Assembly (NCBI GenBank): GCA_965200535.1
Contig: CBDAUF010000002.1
Location: 620,001-684,000, forward strand
Source: MPNO01 sp965200535
GTDB lineage: Bacteria > Pseudomonadota > Alphaproteobacteria > MPNO01
DNA length: 64,000 nt
Direction: 5' to 3'
How positions within the stretch are numbered: position 1 is the first letter of the stretch; every line of letters starts with the position of its first letter. The notes under the pieces were generated by a model. The model saw only the letters and a list, made by a program, of their open reading frames with translations, made no database searches and was not told the origin of the DNA. Position numbers and translations under genes: made by a program. This document shows positions 54,210 to 62,768 of this stretch, piece after piece.

Positions 54210-55320
54210 CGCGCACCTCGAAATCGATGCGCGGATCGACGACGGTGTAGGTCAGATCGCCCACCAGCCGCATCACCAGCCCGAGCAGAGTGAAGAAATA
54301 GGTCGTCGCGAAGACGATCGGATAGTCCCGCTTGATCAGCGCTTCGAAGCCCAGCAGGCCGAGCCCGTCGAGCGAGAAGATCACCTCGATCAGGAGGGAG
54401 CCGGTGAACAGGATGCCGACGAAAACCCCCGGGAAGCTCGCGATGACGATCAGCATCGCATTGCGGAATACGTGGCCGTAGAGCACCCGGCGCTCGGTCA
54501 GACCCTTCGAGCGGGCGGTGAGCACGTACTGCATGTTGATCTGGTCGAGGTAGGAGTTCTTGGTGAGCAGGGTGAGCGCCAGGAAACCGCCTGCCACCAG
54601 CGACACCAGCGGCAGGATCAGATGCCAGAAATAGTCGGCGAGCTGGGCCACGAAACCGAGCTCGTCGAAATTTTCCGAGGTCAGCCCGCGCAGGGGAAAC
54701 CAGTCGAGAAAGCTGCCGCCGGCGAAGAAGACGATCAGCAGCACCGCGAGCACGAACGACGGTGTGGCAAAACCGATGGTCATCACGATCGTCGTCCAGA
54801 GATCGAAACGCGTCCCGTCCTTCACCGCCTTCCTGATGCCGAGCGGGATGCAGACCACGTAGAGGATCAGCGTCGACCAGAGCCCGAGCGAGATCGACAC
54901 CGGCATCTTCTCCAGCACCAGATTGACCACCGTCTCGTCGCGGAAGTAGCTGGTACCGAAATCGAAGGTGATAAAGTTCCCCATCATCAGCAGGAAGCGT
55001 TCGTGCATCGGCTTGTCGAAGCCGAACTGCTTTTCGAGCTGCGCGATGAACTCGGGATCGAGTCCACGGGCGCCCCGGTACTTGCTGGTCACCGCGGAGG
55101 AGGCGGCATCGGCCTGCGCGGCGGAAGGCGACGCGCCGGTTTCTGCCCCCCCGCCGCCTCCGATGCGGCTGGTCGGCGCCACGCCCGTGCCGGTGACTTC
55201 GGCGATGATCTGTTCCACCGGCCCGCCGGGTGCGACCTGGATGATCAGGAAATTGATCACCATGATCCCGAGCAGAGTCGGAATCATCAGCAACAGCCGC
55301 CGGACGATATAGCTCAGCAT
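54202..55320 (-). CDS. yejB: Peptide ABC transporter permease (YejB-like)
   Basis: This 372-residue permease starts YIVRRLLLMIPTLLGIMVIN, typical of DppB/YejB-type subunits, with a long first periplasmic loop (residues ~30-135, YejB-specific) and the conserved LTARSKGLTERRVLYGHVFR coupling helix. It sits 40 bp past the stop of the first binding-protein gene and overlaps the second permease gene. Confidence 0.93.
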   Translation of the reverse strand: MLSYIVRRLLLMIPTLLGIMVINFLIIQVAPGGPVEQIIAEVTGTGVAPTSRIGGGGGAETGASPSAAQADAASSAVTSKYRGARGLDPEFIAQLEKQFGFDKPMHERFLLMMGNFITFDFGTSYFRDETVVNLVLEKMPVSISLGLWSTLILYVVCIPLGIRKAVKDGTRFDLWTTIVMTIGFATPSFVLAVLLIVFFAGGSFLDWFPLRGLTSENFDELGFVAQLADYFWHLILPLVSLVAGGFLALTLLTKNSYLDQINMQYVLTARSKGLTERRVLYGHVFRNAMLIVIASFPGVFVGILFTGSLLIEVIFSLDGLGLLGFEALIKRDYPIVFATTYFFTLLGLVMRLVGDLTYTVVDPRIDFEVRGG

Positions 55321-55360
55321 TCGCGATAAGGTCCGCCCGCCGCCGCGGCGCGCGCGGGCA

Positions 55361-57199
55361 TCACGGTTTGGGCGGGGCGTTCCCCGCTGCGACCATTGCC
55401 GCCTTTTCGGGGTTGTACCACCATGTATCGACGACGCCCCGGGCGAATCGGGGTTTGCTCCGGGGGCGGTCGAACTTGTTCCAGTAGGCGATGTGGTGGG
55501 CGCCCTTGTACCATTGCGGCACAGTGTAGTTGTTCCACATGAGAACGCGGTCGAGCGCCCGCACCGCCGCCGTCAGTTCGGCGCGGGATCTCGCCTCGAT
55601 GACTTTCTCGATCAGCGCATCGACCGCCGGATCCTTGATGCCGCCGACATTGAACGACCCCGGAACATCCGCGTTGGCAGAGCCGAAATAATTGCGCTGC
55701 GCCAGCCCCGGTGTCAGTTCCTGGACAAAACGCAGGACGATGACGTCGAAATCGTGGTGATCCGTCCGGTACTTGAAATTTGCCGCATCGACGATCCGGA
55801 TCGTCGCCTTGATCCCCAGCCGTTTGAGATTGTTGACGTAGGGCGAAACGATTCGGGTAAACGATGCCTCGAACAGCAGGAATTCGATCGTCACCGGCGC
55901 GCCGGAGGGGTCCTGCAGCACCCCGTCCTTCACCCGATAGCCGGCGTCCCGCAAGAGGCGCGCGGCCTTGCGCAGCTGACCGCGGATGTTGCCGGTGCCG
56001 TCGGTCGCGCTGGCCCTGTACGGTTTCGTGAAGACTTCCTCGGGGACCTTGCCCCGCAGCGTCTCGAGAAGGGCGAGTTCGTCCTTTCCCGGCGGCGCGT
56101 GGGCGGCAAGCGGCGAGTTTTCGAACATCGAGTTCGTGCGGTCGTAGAGGCCGTGGAACAGGTTCTTGTTGGTCCATTCGAAGTCGAACGCAAGGTCGAG
56201 CGCACGGCGCACGCGCCGGTCCCCGAACTTGCCGCGCCGGAGATTGAAGAAAAATGCCTGCACGCCTGACGGCGTTTCGTCCGACAGGGTCTCGCGCACG
56301 ATCAGACCTCGTCTCACCGGCGGCTTGTCGTACTGCGTTACCCAGTTGCGGGAGGTGAATTCCTCGCGGAAGTCGTACTGGCCGGCGAACAGCGCCTCGA
56401 ACGCGATGTCGCGGTCGCGGTAGTAATCGACCTTGATCCGGTCGAAATTGTAGCGGCCGCGGTTGACCGGCAGATCGCGCGCCCAGTAGTCCTCGACCCG
56501 CTCGTAGGTCACCGAGCGGCCGGGCTCGACCTTGGCGATTCGGTAGGGGCCGCTCGAAAGCGGCGGGACGAACGTCGTTTTCCCGAACGCGGCTGTCGCA
56601 TAGTACGCCTTCGACAGCACCGGCAGCGCGGCGAGCTGCACGGGAAGATCGCGGTGCCGCCCCGGCCGGAAGGTGAACTTGATCCTGCGGCGGTCGGTAA
56701 CCTCGACCCCGGCGACATCCCGGAACAGGGTCTTGAAGCGCGGGTGGCCCTCCGCCACCAGGGTCTCGAAAGTGAACGCCACATCGTCCGCGGTAATCGG
56801 CGCGCCGTCGTGGAACCGCGCCTCGGGCCGCAGCCGGAAGGCGACCCAGCCGCCCGCTTCCGGGATTTCGATCTCCCCGGCAACCAGGCCGTAGAGCGCA
56901 TCCGGTTCATCGAAGTGGCGTGCCATCAGCGTATCGAAGGCAAGCGCGTTCCACGTCTCCTTGCGCCCCTTCAGGATGAACGGGTTGAGGGTTTCGAACG
57001 TGTCCAGCCCCCAGAGGCGCAGCGTCCCGCCCTTGGGAGCCTCCGGGTTGACGTAACCGAAATGGGCGAAATCCGCTTCGAGTTCGAGATCGCCGAAAAC
57101 CGAAACACCGTGGCTTGTCTTGACCGCGCCGGCGGATGCATCCGCCGCCGCAAGCGCGAGCAGGGCCGCGGCCGCCTGGCGCAGGAAGCGCATTTTCAT
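55361..57199 (-). CDS. yejA: Peptide ABC transporter substrate-binding protein, copy 1 (YejA-like)
   Basis: This 612-residue protein starts with a signal peptide (residues ~1-22, MKMRFLRQAAAALLALAAAD) and has the SBP family 5 domain: FAHFGYVNPEAPKGGTLRLW, FRLRPEARFHDGAPITADDV, and RRVRRALDLAFDFEWTNKNL. It captures peptides in the periplasm for the YejBEF pump. ATG 57199 overlaps the stop of the upstream paralogue (ATGA), so both receptors are made together. Confidence 0.93.
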   Translation of the reverse strand: MKMRFLRQAAAALLALAAADASAGAVKTSHGVSVFGDLELEADFAHFGYVNPEAPKGGTLRLWGLDTFETLNPFILKGRKETWNALAFDTLMARHFDEPDALYGLVAGEIEIPEAGGWVAFRLRPEARFHDGAPITADDVAFTFETLVAEGHPRFKTLFRDVAGVEVTDRRRIKFTFRPGRHRDLPVQLAALPVLSKAYYATAAFGKTTFVPPLSSGPYRIAKVEPGRSVTYERVEDYWARDLPVNRGRYNFDRIKVDYYRDRDIAFEALFAGQYDFREEFTSRNWVTQYDKPPVRRGLIVRETLSDETPSGVQAFFFNLRRGKFGDRRVRRALDLAFDFEWTNKNLFHGLYDRTNSMFENSPLAAHAPPGKDELALLETLRGKVPEEVFTKPYRASATDGTGNIRGQLRKAARLLRDAGYRVKDGVLQDPSGAPVTIEFLLFEASFTRIVSPYVNNLKRLGIKATIRIVDAANFKYRTDHHDFDVIVLRFVQELTPGLAQRNYFGSANADVPGSFNVGGIKDPAVDALIEKVIEARSRAELTAAVRALDRVLMWNNYTVPQWYKGAHHIAYWNKFDRPRSKPRFARGVVDTWWYNPEKAAMVAAGNAPPKP

Positions 57200-59052
57200 T
57201 GCGCCCCGCCCAGTTTGCGCTTGCGTTCCTCGATGGAGGCCGCCCTGGCCGGATCGATCCACCAGCTCAGGAAGTCGTTGCCGTATTTCGGGCTCTTGGC
57301 GGGCTTGCCGAACTTGTCCCAGTAGGCGACGCGGTCGAATCGAATATGCCAGTGCGGGACGACATAGTGGTTCCACAGCAGCACCCGGTCGAGCGCCCGT
57401 GTTGCGGCCACCAGATTGGCGCGGTCGGGGGCGGCGATCAGCTTTTCTATCAGGGCATCGACGACCGGATTGCGGATGCCGACAAGGTTGCGGCTGCCCT
57501 CGCGGCCGGCAGCCTCGGAACTCCAGAAGCCCCGCTGTTCGTTGCCCGGCGATTCCGATTGGCCCCAGCCGGTTACCACCATGTCGAAGTCGAACGCACG
57601 CAGGCGGTTGATGTATTGCGAGGAATCGACGACCCGGATCCGCGAGGCGATCCCGAGGCGCCGGAGGTTGCGAACGAACGGTGCGACGATCCGTTCGAAG
57701 GCGGGGCTGACGAGCAGGAACTCTATCTCCATTGCATCGCCGGTCCGGGGATCGATCAGCCGGTTGTCCCGGATCGCCCACCCCGCCTCTTTGAGGAGGC
57801 CGATGGCGCGGCGGAGATTGCGCCGGATATTGCCCGATCCATCGGTCGCCGGCGGCGTGAACTGCCTGGTGAACGCCGCCTCGGGGATCCGGCCCCGGAA
57901 CGGTTCCAGCAGCGCCTTCTCGGCGGGTGTCATCGGCCCGCTGGCCGCGAGTTCGGAGTTGGAGAAAAAGCTCTTGGTGCGGTTGTACTGGCCGTAGAAC
58001 AGATTCTTGTTCGACCAGTTGAAATCGAACGCGAGTCCGATCGCCTCGCGCACCCGGATATCGCGGAATTTCGCCCGCCTGAGGTTGAAGGCAAAGGCCT
58101 GCATCCCGGTCGGGCGTGCGTGCGGCACCTCCTCCTTTCGGACGAGACCCGCGCCGACCGCCGGGAAGGCATATCCGGTCGCCCAGTCCTTCGACGAATT
58201 CTCCGAACGGTAGTCGTATTCGTTCGCCTTGAACGCCTCGAGCGCGACCGTCTGATCGCGGTAATAGTCGATCCGGATGCGGTCGAAATTGTGCATGCCG
58301 CGGTTGATCGGCAGGTGCGCGCCCCAGTAATCCCTGATCCGTTCGAACTCCACGAAACGTCCGGCCTCGAAACGGACGATGCGGTAGGGGCCGCTGCCGA
58401 GCGGCGGCTCAAGCGTGGTCTGCTCGAACGCGCGGCCCTCCCAATAGTGTCTTGGCAGGACCGGAATCTGGCCGACGATCTGCGGCAATTCACGGTTGGG
58501 CGGCCCGCTGAAATGGAATTTCACCCGGTGGCGGCCGAGCCGTTCGACCTTGGAGATGTTGCGGTAGTAGAAGCGGTAGGAGGGCTGGCCTCTCTTGCGG
58601 AGGATGTCGAGGCTGAAGATCACATCGTCGGCCGTGACCGGCTTGCCGTCGTGGAAACGCGCCTCCGGCCGGAGGTTGTAGATCGCATAGGACAGATCGT
58701 CCGGCACTTCGACGGTCTCGGCAATCAGCCCGTATTCGGCCGAGATCTCATCGAGCGGGGAGGTCATGAGCGTCTCGACGACGAAACCGAGGCTCACCGA
58801 CTCGCCCTTGACGATATATGGGTTGAAACTGTCGAACGAACCGATCTGGTGCAGCTTGACCGTCCCGCCCTTGGGCGCATCGGGATTGACGTAGCTGCGG
58901 TGGGGAAAATCCGGCGGGTAGCCGAGTTTGCCCACCAGGGTCAGGCCGTGGCTCTTGACGACCTCGGCGGCCGCGGGGAGAGCGCCGATCGCGAGTACGG
59001 CCGCGGCAAGGACGCCGGCGATCTGCGCGACATTCTTTTCCAGGTACTGCAT
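57196..59052 (-). CDS. Peptide ABC transporter substrate-binding protein, copy 2 (YejA-like)
   Basis: This 618-residue paralogue of the preceding protein has its own signal peptide (residues ~9-29, AQIAGVLAAAVLAIGALPAA) and matching motifs: RSYVNPDAPKGGTVKLHQIG, LRPEARFHDGKPVTADDV and VREAIGLAFDFNWSNKNLFY. The two are similar along their full length but clearly diverged, so this is an old tandem duplication, which might broaden peptide specificity. It is the first gene of the Yej-type operon. Confidence 0.93.
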   Translation of the reverse strand: MQYLEKNVAQIAGVLAAAVLAIGALPAAAEVVKSHGLTLVGKLGYPPDFPHRSYVNPDAPKGGTVKLHQIGSFDSFNPYIVKGESVSLGFVVETLMTSPLDEISAEYGLIAETVEVPDDLSYAIYNLRPEARFHDGKPVTADDVIFSLDILRKRGQPSYRFYYRNISKVERLGRHRVKFHFSGPPNRELPQIVGQIPVLPRHYWEGRAFEQTTLEPPLGSGPYRIVRFEAGRFVEFERIRDYWGAHLPINRGMHNFDRIRIDYYRDQTVALEAFKANEYDYRSENSSKDWATGYAFPAVGAGLVRKEEVPHARPTGMQAFAFNLRRAKFRDIRVREAIGLAFDFNWSNKNLFYGQYNRTKSFFSNSELAASGPMTPAEKALLEPFRGRIPEAAFTRQFTPPATDGSGNIRRNLRRAIGLLKEAGWAIRDNRLIDPRTGDAMEIEFLLVSPAFERIVAPFVRNLRRLGIASRIRVVDSSQYINRLRAFDFDMVVTGWGQSESPGNEQRGFWSSEAAGREGSRNLVGIRNPVVDALIEKLIAAPDRANLVAATRALDRVLLWNHYVVPHWHIRFDRVAYWDKFGKPAKSPKYGNDFLSWWIDPARAASIEERKRKLGGAQ

Positions 59053-59146
59053 GCCTCGAGCCCCTCGCGTCCCGGCCGGCGCTGGTGCGGAGCGCGATTG
59101 TGTGCGCCGCGCCGGGTCCGTTCAAGCGCGCTTGTCCGCCTCGTGC

Positions 59147-59932
59147 TCAGGCGCTGGCGGCGAGCAGGTTCAGGGCTTCCTCGTGAACCCGCCGGTCGCC
59201 TGCGGCGACCACCCGGCCGTCCGAGGCGAGGCCGAGCGGATCGCCGTTCCAATCGGTGATACATCCGCCCGCACCCTCGATCACGGGGGCAAGCGCGCAG
59301 AAATCGTAGGGTTTGAGACCGGCCTCGACCACGAGATCGATATAACCGGAAGCGAGCAACCCGTAGGCGTAGCAGTCCCCGCCGTAAAGCGTGCTGCGCG
59401 CGTGCGACGATACGCGGCGGAAGGCGTCGCGGTCGGCCCCGTCGAAGAGGTCGGGCGATGTCGTGTTCAGCACGGCCCCCGCGAGGCCGCGGCAGATCCG
59501 CGTCCCGATCGGGTCGCCGCAGAAGCGCGCCCCGCCTCCGGCCGCCGCGCTCCAGCGTTCGCCGAGGACCGGCTGGTCGATGACGCCAAGAACCGGCCGT
59601 CCGTCCACGAGAAGCGCGATCAGCGTACCGAAAGTGGGCTTGCCCGCGATAAACGCCCTGGTTCCGTCAATCGGATCGATAACCCAGACTTCCGCGGTCT
59701 CCGTGCGCCGGTCGTCGAACTCCTCGCCGACGATGCCGTGCTCCGGATACCGCTCGGCGAGCATTGTCCGGATCGCGGCCTCGGCCTCGCGGTCGGCGAC
59801 GGTTACCGGGGAGTCGTCGGCCTTGGTCTCGACCGGTACCGACGTCCTGAAATGGCGGCGGATTGCCGCGCCGCTCGCATCGGCGAGCGCGTGGGCGAAA
59901 TCGATGTAGGCCGGCGGGCAGACAGCGGACAT
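59147..59932 (-). CDS. Inositol monophosphatase family phosphatase (HisN-like)
   Basis: This 261-residue enzyme has the Mg2+-dependent phosphatase motifs GIVGEEF, WVIDPIDGTRAFIAG and YDFCALAPVIEGAGGCITDW. The length and the GKPTFGTLIAL segment resemble HisN-type histidinol-phosphatases, common in bacteria lacking HisB phosphatase; inositol-1-phosphatase is the alternative. No other his gene is nearby. Confidence 0.88.
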   Translation of the reverse strand: MSAVCPPAYIDFAHALADASGAAIRRHFRTSVPVETKADDSPVTVADREAEAAIRTMLAERYPEHGIVGEEFDDRRTETAEVWVIDPIDGTRAFIAGKPTFGTLIALLVDGRPVLGVIDQPVLGERWSAAAGGGARFCGDPIGTRICRGLAGAVLNTTSPDLFDGADRDAFRRVSSHARSTLYGGDCYAYGLLASGYIDLVVEAGLKPYDFCALAPVIEGAGGCITDWNGDPLGLASDGRVVAAGDRRVHEEALNLLAASA

Positions 59933-59972
59933 CGCGCGCCGCTTTCCCGAGCCGGTCCCGCGGCCGGCGGCG

Positions 59973-60505
59973 TCAGGGAAGCGGCGCCGGCGAGTCGCTC
60001 AGCGACCGCAGGTAAACGATGACCGCGGCGCGGTCCCGCGCTTTTTTCAGCCCCGCAAAGGCCATCTTGGTCTTGGGTATGAAGGCCTTGGCTTGGTGAG
60101 GAATGCGTTGAGATCATCGTACGTCCACGTTCCGCCCTTCGCGGCGAATGCCTTGGAATAGGAGAAACCGGCCCGCTTGCCGATATCGGAGTTCACCACG
60201 TTCCACAGGTTGGGGCCGATCTTGTCTTTGCCGCCCTTCTCGACGGTGTGGCAGGCTTGGCACTTCTTGAACACTTTCGCCCCTGCGGCAGGCTGGGCAT
60301 CCGCGAGCAACGCGGCGATGGGCACTTCCGGCGCGGCGGGCGCCTGCGGTGCGGTTTCCGGTTTCGCGGCGGCCGTCACCACCGCCTTGGCCGGGCCGCT
60401 GTCGCGCGGGTGGACGAGCATGTTACCGATCGTGCCGATCGCCATGAGCGAGAGCGCGACCAGCAATATCGCGCCGGCAATCTTGTTGACGAGCATAGCC
60501 GACAT
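59973..60505 (-). pseudogene. Membrane-anchored class I cytochrome c, frameshifted by a 1-bp deletion
   Basis: The 5' part encodes an N-terminal anchor (residues ~8-28), an Ala/Pro-rich linker and the heme site KKCQACHTVEKGGK. After AFLTKP the frame changes: at about 60090-60091 one G is missing (+ strand TTGGCTT where TTGGGCTT is expected). In the next frame the normal ending continues as KAFIPKTKMAFAGLKKARDR then AAVIVYLRSL and a stop at 59973. The lost part holds the axial Met (KTKM). Restoring one base gives 177 residues, the usual length. It may be a sequencing error, because the sequence downstream shows no decay; if real, the cytochrome is inactive. Confidence 0.85.
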
Positions 60506-60677
60506 GGTTGGTCTTCCCTTGCGCGGACCGGGGCAGCGGGAGCGCAGGCGTCATTAGCAGAACGGGTTTCCCCTTTGCAAGTTGGCCGCGGGCGCGGCCT
60601 GCAGGTGCGGAGGTTTGACAGGGAAACGGGCCGACTCGATACTCCGCCGCCCACCGTCGCGACGGCACCGGAAGCAG

Positions 60678-61559
60678 ATGACGAAGCCAGAAAACCCCGG
60701 CAACACGATCGCTTTCCAGGGCCTTCCGGGCGCCTACTCGGAACTCGCCTGCCGGTCGATCTTCCCGGCGATGGACACCTTGCCGTCCGCCGCGTTCGAG
60801 GATGCGTTTGCCGCGGTGTGCGACGATCGGGCCCGCTATGCCATGATCCCCATCGAGAACTCGGTCGCCGGCCGCGTCGCCGACATTCACCGCATGATGC
60901 CCGAGTCCGAACTGTTCATCGTGGCCGAGCACTTCGTGCGGGTGGAACACCACCTGCTGGCCCCTCCGGCGGCGACGCTGAAGACCGTTCGCACCGTCCA
61001 CAGCCACGTCCACGCGCTCGGCCAGTGCCGCAAGCTGATCCGCAAGCTCGGCCTCCGTCCGGTGGTCCACGCCGATACGGCGGGCGCCGCCGCAGAGATC
61101 GCCGAACGCGGCGACCCGACCATGGCAGCGATCGGCTCCGCCCTCGCCGGAGAGGTTTACGGGCTGTCCTCCCTTGCCGCCAATATCGAGGATGCCGAGC
61201 ACAACACGACCCGCTTCCTGGTGCTGTCGAAGACCGCCCGGCGCGGGCGGAAGGGCGACGGGCCGCCGGTGACCACCTTCGTGTTCCAGGTCCGCAATGT
61301 GCCGGCGGCGCTCTACAAGGCGCTCGGCGGTTTTGCGACCAACGGCGTCAACATGACCAAGCTCGAGAGCTACATGGTCGGCGGCGATTTCGCGGCGACC
61401 CAGTTCTACGCCGACATCGAGGGCGATCCGGACGATCGCAACGTGCGCTTTGCCATGGAGGAACTCGCCTTCTTCTCGCACAAGGTGAAGGTGCTCGGGA
61501 CGTATCCCGCCGATGCGTTCCGGTCCACCGGCAAACCTCTCAACCCGGCGATTTCCTGA
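60678..61559 (+). CDS. pheA: Prephenate dehydratase
   Basis: This 293-residue stand-alone prephenate dehydratase makes phenylpyruvate for phenylalanine synthesis. The catalytic PDT domain (residues ~10-190) starts IAFQGLPGAYSELACRSIFP and includes the catalytic Thr region NTTRFLVLS. The ACT domain (~205-285) with NVPAALYKALGGFATNGVNM binds Phe; its ESRP motif is ESYM here. ATG 60678 is the conserved start. It is divergent from the cytochrome c gene, an order typical of alphaproteobacteria. Confidence 0.95.
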   Translation: MTKPENPGNTIAFQGLPGAYSELACRSIFPAMDTLPSAAFEDAFAAVCDDRARYAMIPIENSVAGRVADIHRMMPESELFIVAEHFVRVEHHLLAPPAATLKTVRTVHSHVHALGQCRKLIRKLGLRPVVHADTAGAAAEIAERGDPTMAAIGSALAGEVYGLSSLAANIEDAEHNTTRFLVLSKTARRGRKGDGPPVTTFVFQVRNVPAALYKALGGFATNGVNMTKLESYMVGGDFAATQFYADIEGDPDDRNVRFAMEELAFFSHKVKVLGTYPADAFRSTGKPLNPAIS

Positions 61560-61580
61560 ACCGGGGGGCGCCCGGCGGTC

Positions 61581-62486
61581 TCAGCGCCGGTGCGCCCAGT
61601 CGTCGATCAGGCGGCGGGCGATGGAATCCGAGCGCGCGCGCCGCACCGGCCTCCCGACGCCCTGCTTCAGTTCGGCGCGCGTGAACCAGCGGGCGTCCTC
61701 CAGCTCGTCGGGGTCGAACGAAATTGCATCCGACAGGGCGTCGGCATGAAACCCCAGCATCAGCGAGGCCGGGAACGGCCAGGGCTGGGAGGAGTGATAG
61801 CGGATATTGGCGACGTCGATCGCGACCTCTTCCTTGACCTCGCGGGCGACCGCCTCCTCGAGGCTTTCGCCCGGTTCGACGAAGCCGGCGAGAGCGGAAT
61901 ACATGCCATCCGGCCATTCCGCCTTGCGGCCGAGCACGGCCCGGTCGCCGTCGCTGACCAGCATGATAACCGCCGGGTCGGTGCGCGGGAAATGGGAGGC
62001 GCCGCACGCCCGGTCGCTGCAGATGCGGAGATGCCCGGCCTCGCGGATTTCGGTCGGCTGGCCGCAGTTGCCGCAAAACCGGTGTCTCCGATGCCAGTGC
62101 AGGATGCCCTTGGCGTAGGCGAGAAGACCGCCTTGGTCGCGCGGCAGCAATCCGCCCACGCTCCGCAACTCGACAAAGGCCCCGCGCCGCGCGAAGGGCG
62201 GCCGCGACTCCGGGTCTTCGATATGCGACAGGTCGAATGTGAAATAGGGTGTGCCGTCCTTGACGCCGAGGAACACCGCGTCCCGCCGCTCGTTGAGGAA
62301 CGGGCGCATCTCGGCCGGTTCGAAACACACCGCCTGCGGCGCCTCGACCGACCGGACGAAGGCGCGCGACCGCCAGACCGGCAACACGCAGGCGTTGTCG
62401 AACTGGGCGTCGAGCCAGTCTTCGTCCTGGCGGCGGCCGGCCTCGCGTTCGAGCCCGTACTGGGCGTAGTGGTTGGGCGCTCTCAT
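61581..62486 (-). CDS. nudC: NAD(+) diphosphatase NudC (NADH pyrophosphatase)
   Basis: This 301-residue Nudix hydrolase has a zinc ribbon (CGNCGQPTEI and CSDRACGASHFPR, four Cys), a Nudix box GFVEPGESLEEAVAREVKEE and the NudC-specific SQPWPFPASLM. The C-terminal Gly of the Nudix consensus is Ala. It cleaves NADH, NAD and possibly NAD-capped RNA. Start ATG 62486 gives a normal N-terminus. It is convergent with pheA. Confidence 0.93.
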   Translation of the reverse strand: MRAPNHYAQYGLEREAGRRQDEDWLDAQFDNACVLPVWRSRAFVRSVEAPQAVCFEPAEMRPFLNERRDAVFLGVKDGTPYFTFDLSHIEDPESRPPFARRGAFVELRSVGGLLPRDQGGLLAYAKGILHWHRRHRFCGNCGQPTEIREAGHLRICSDRACGASHFPRTDPAVIMLVSDGDRAVLGRKAEWPDGMYSALAGFVEPGESLEEAVAREVKEEVAIDVANIRYHSSQPWPFPASLMLGFHADALSDAISFDPDELEDARWFTRAELKQGVGRPVRRARSDSIARRLIDDWAHRR

Positions 62487-62600
62487 GGAAACACGCTCAT
62501 CAAGGCGCGGGCTGCCCGTGCGGGCGCAGCGTATCGTCGGCGGGAGGTTCCAGCAGCAAAACTGCCACAGCGTTCCGTGGCGCGCAATTTCGATTGCTGA

Positions 62601-62606
62601 TATACA
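62601..62606 (+). promoter_or_regulatory. -10 element of the SRP RNA gene
   Basis: TATACA lies 5-6 nt before the predicted 5' end of the SRP RNA at 62612, the expected spacing for a sigma-70 promoter. No strong -35 was seen. Confidence 0.5.
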
Positions 62607-62611
62607 GGGAA

Positions 62612-62710
62612 GCGGGAGGCCGGCTGCGGACGGGGCGCTCGCCAACCCGGTCAGGTCCGGAAGGAAGCAGCCGTAACGAGAAGGCTTCGGGTCGCTGGCC
62701 GGCCTCCCGC
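62612..62710 (+). ncRNA. ffs: Small signal recognition particle RNA (4.5S)
   Basis: About 99 nt form a long hairpin: GCGGGAGGCCGG at the 5' end pairs with CCGGCCTCCCGC at the 3' end. The apical domain has the universal signature GGTCAGGTCCGGAAGGAAGC followed by AGCCGTAACGAG, the Ffh-binding internal loops. It lies directly upstream of dnaX, as in many bacteria. Confidence 0.96.
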
Positions 62711-62768
62711 CTCTTCCGCCGGTTTCCACCGAACTCCACCGTCGAAAGTGCAGCACGGTTCGCGCGAG

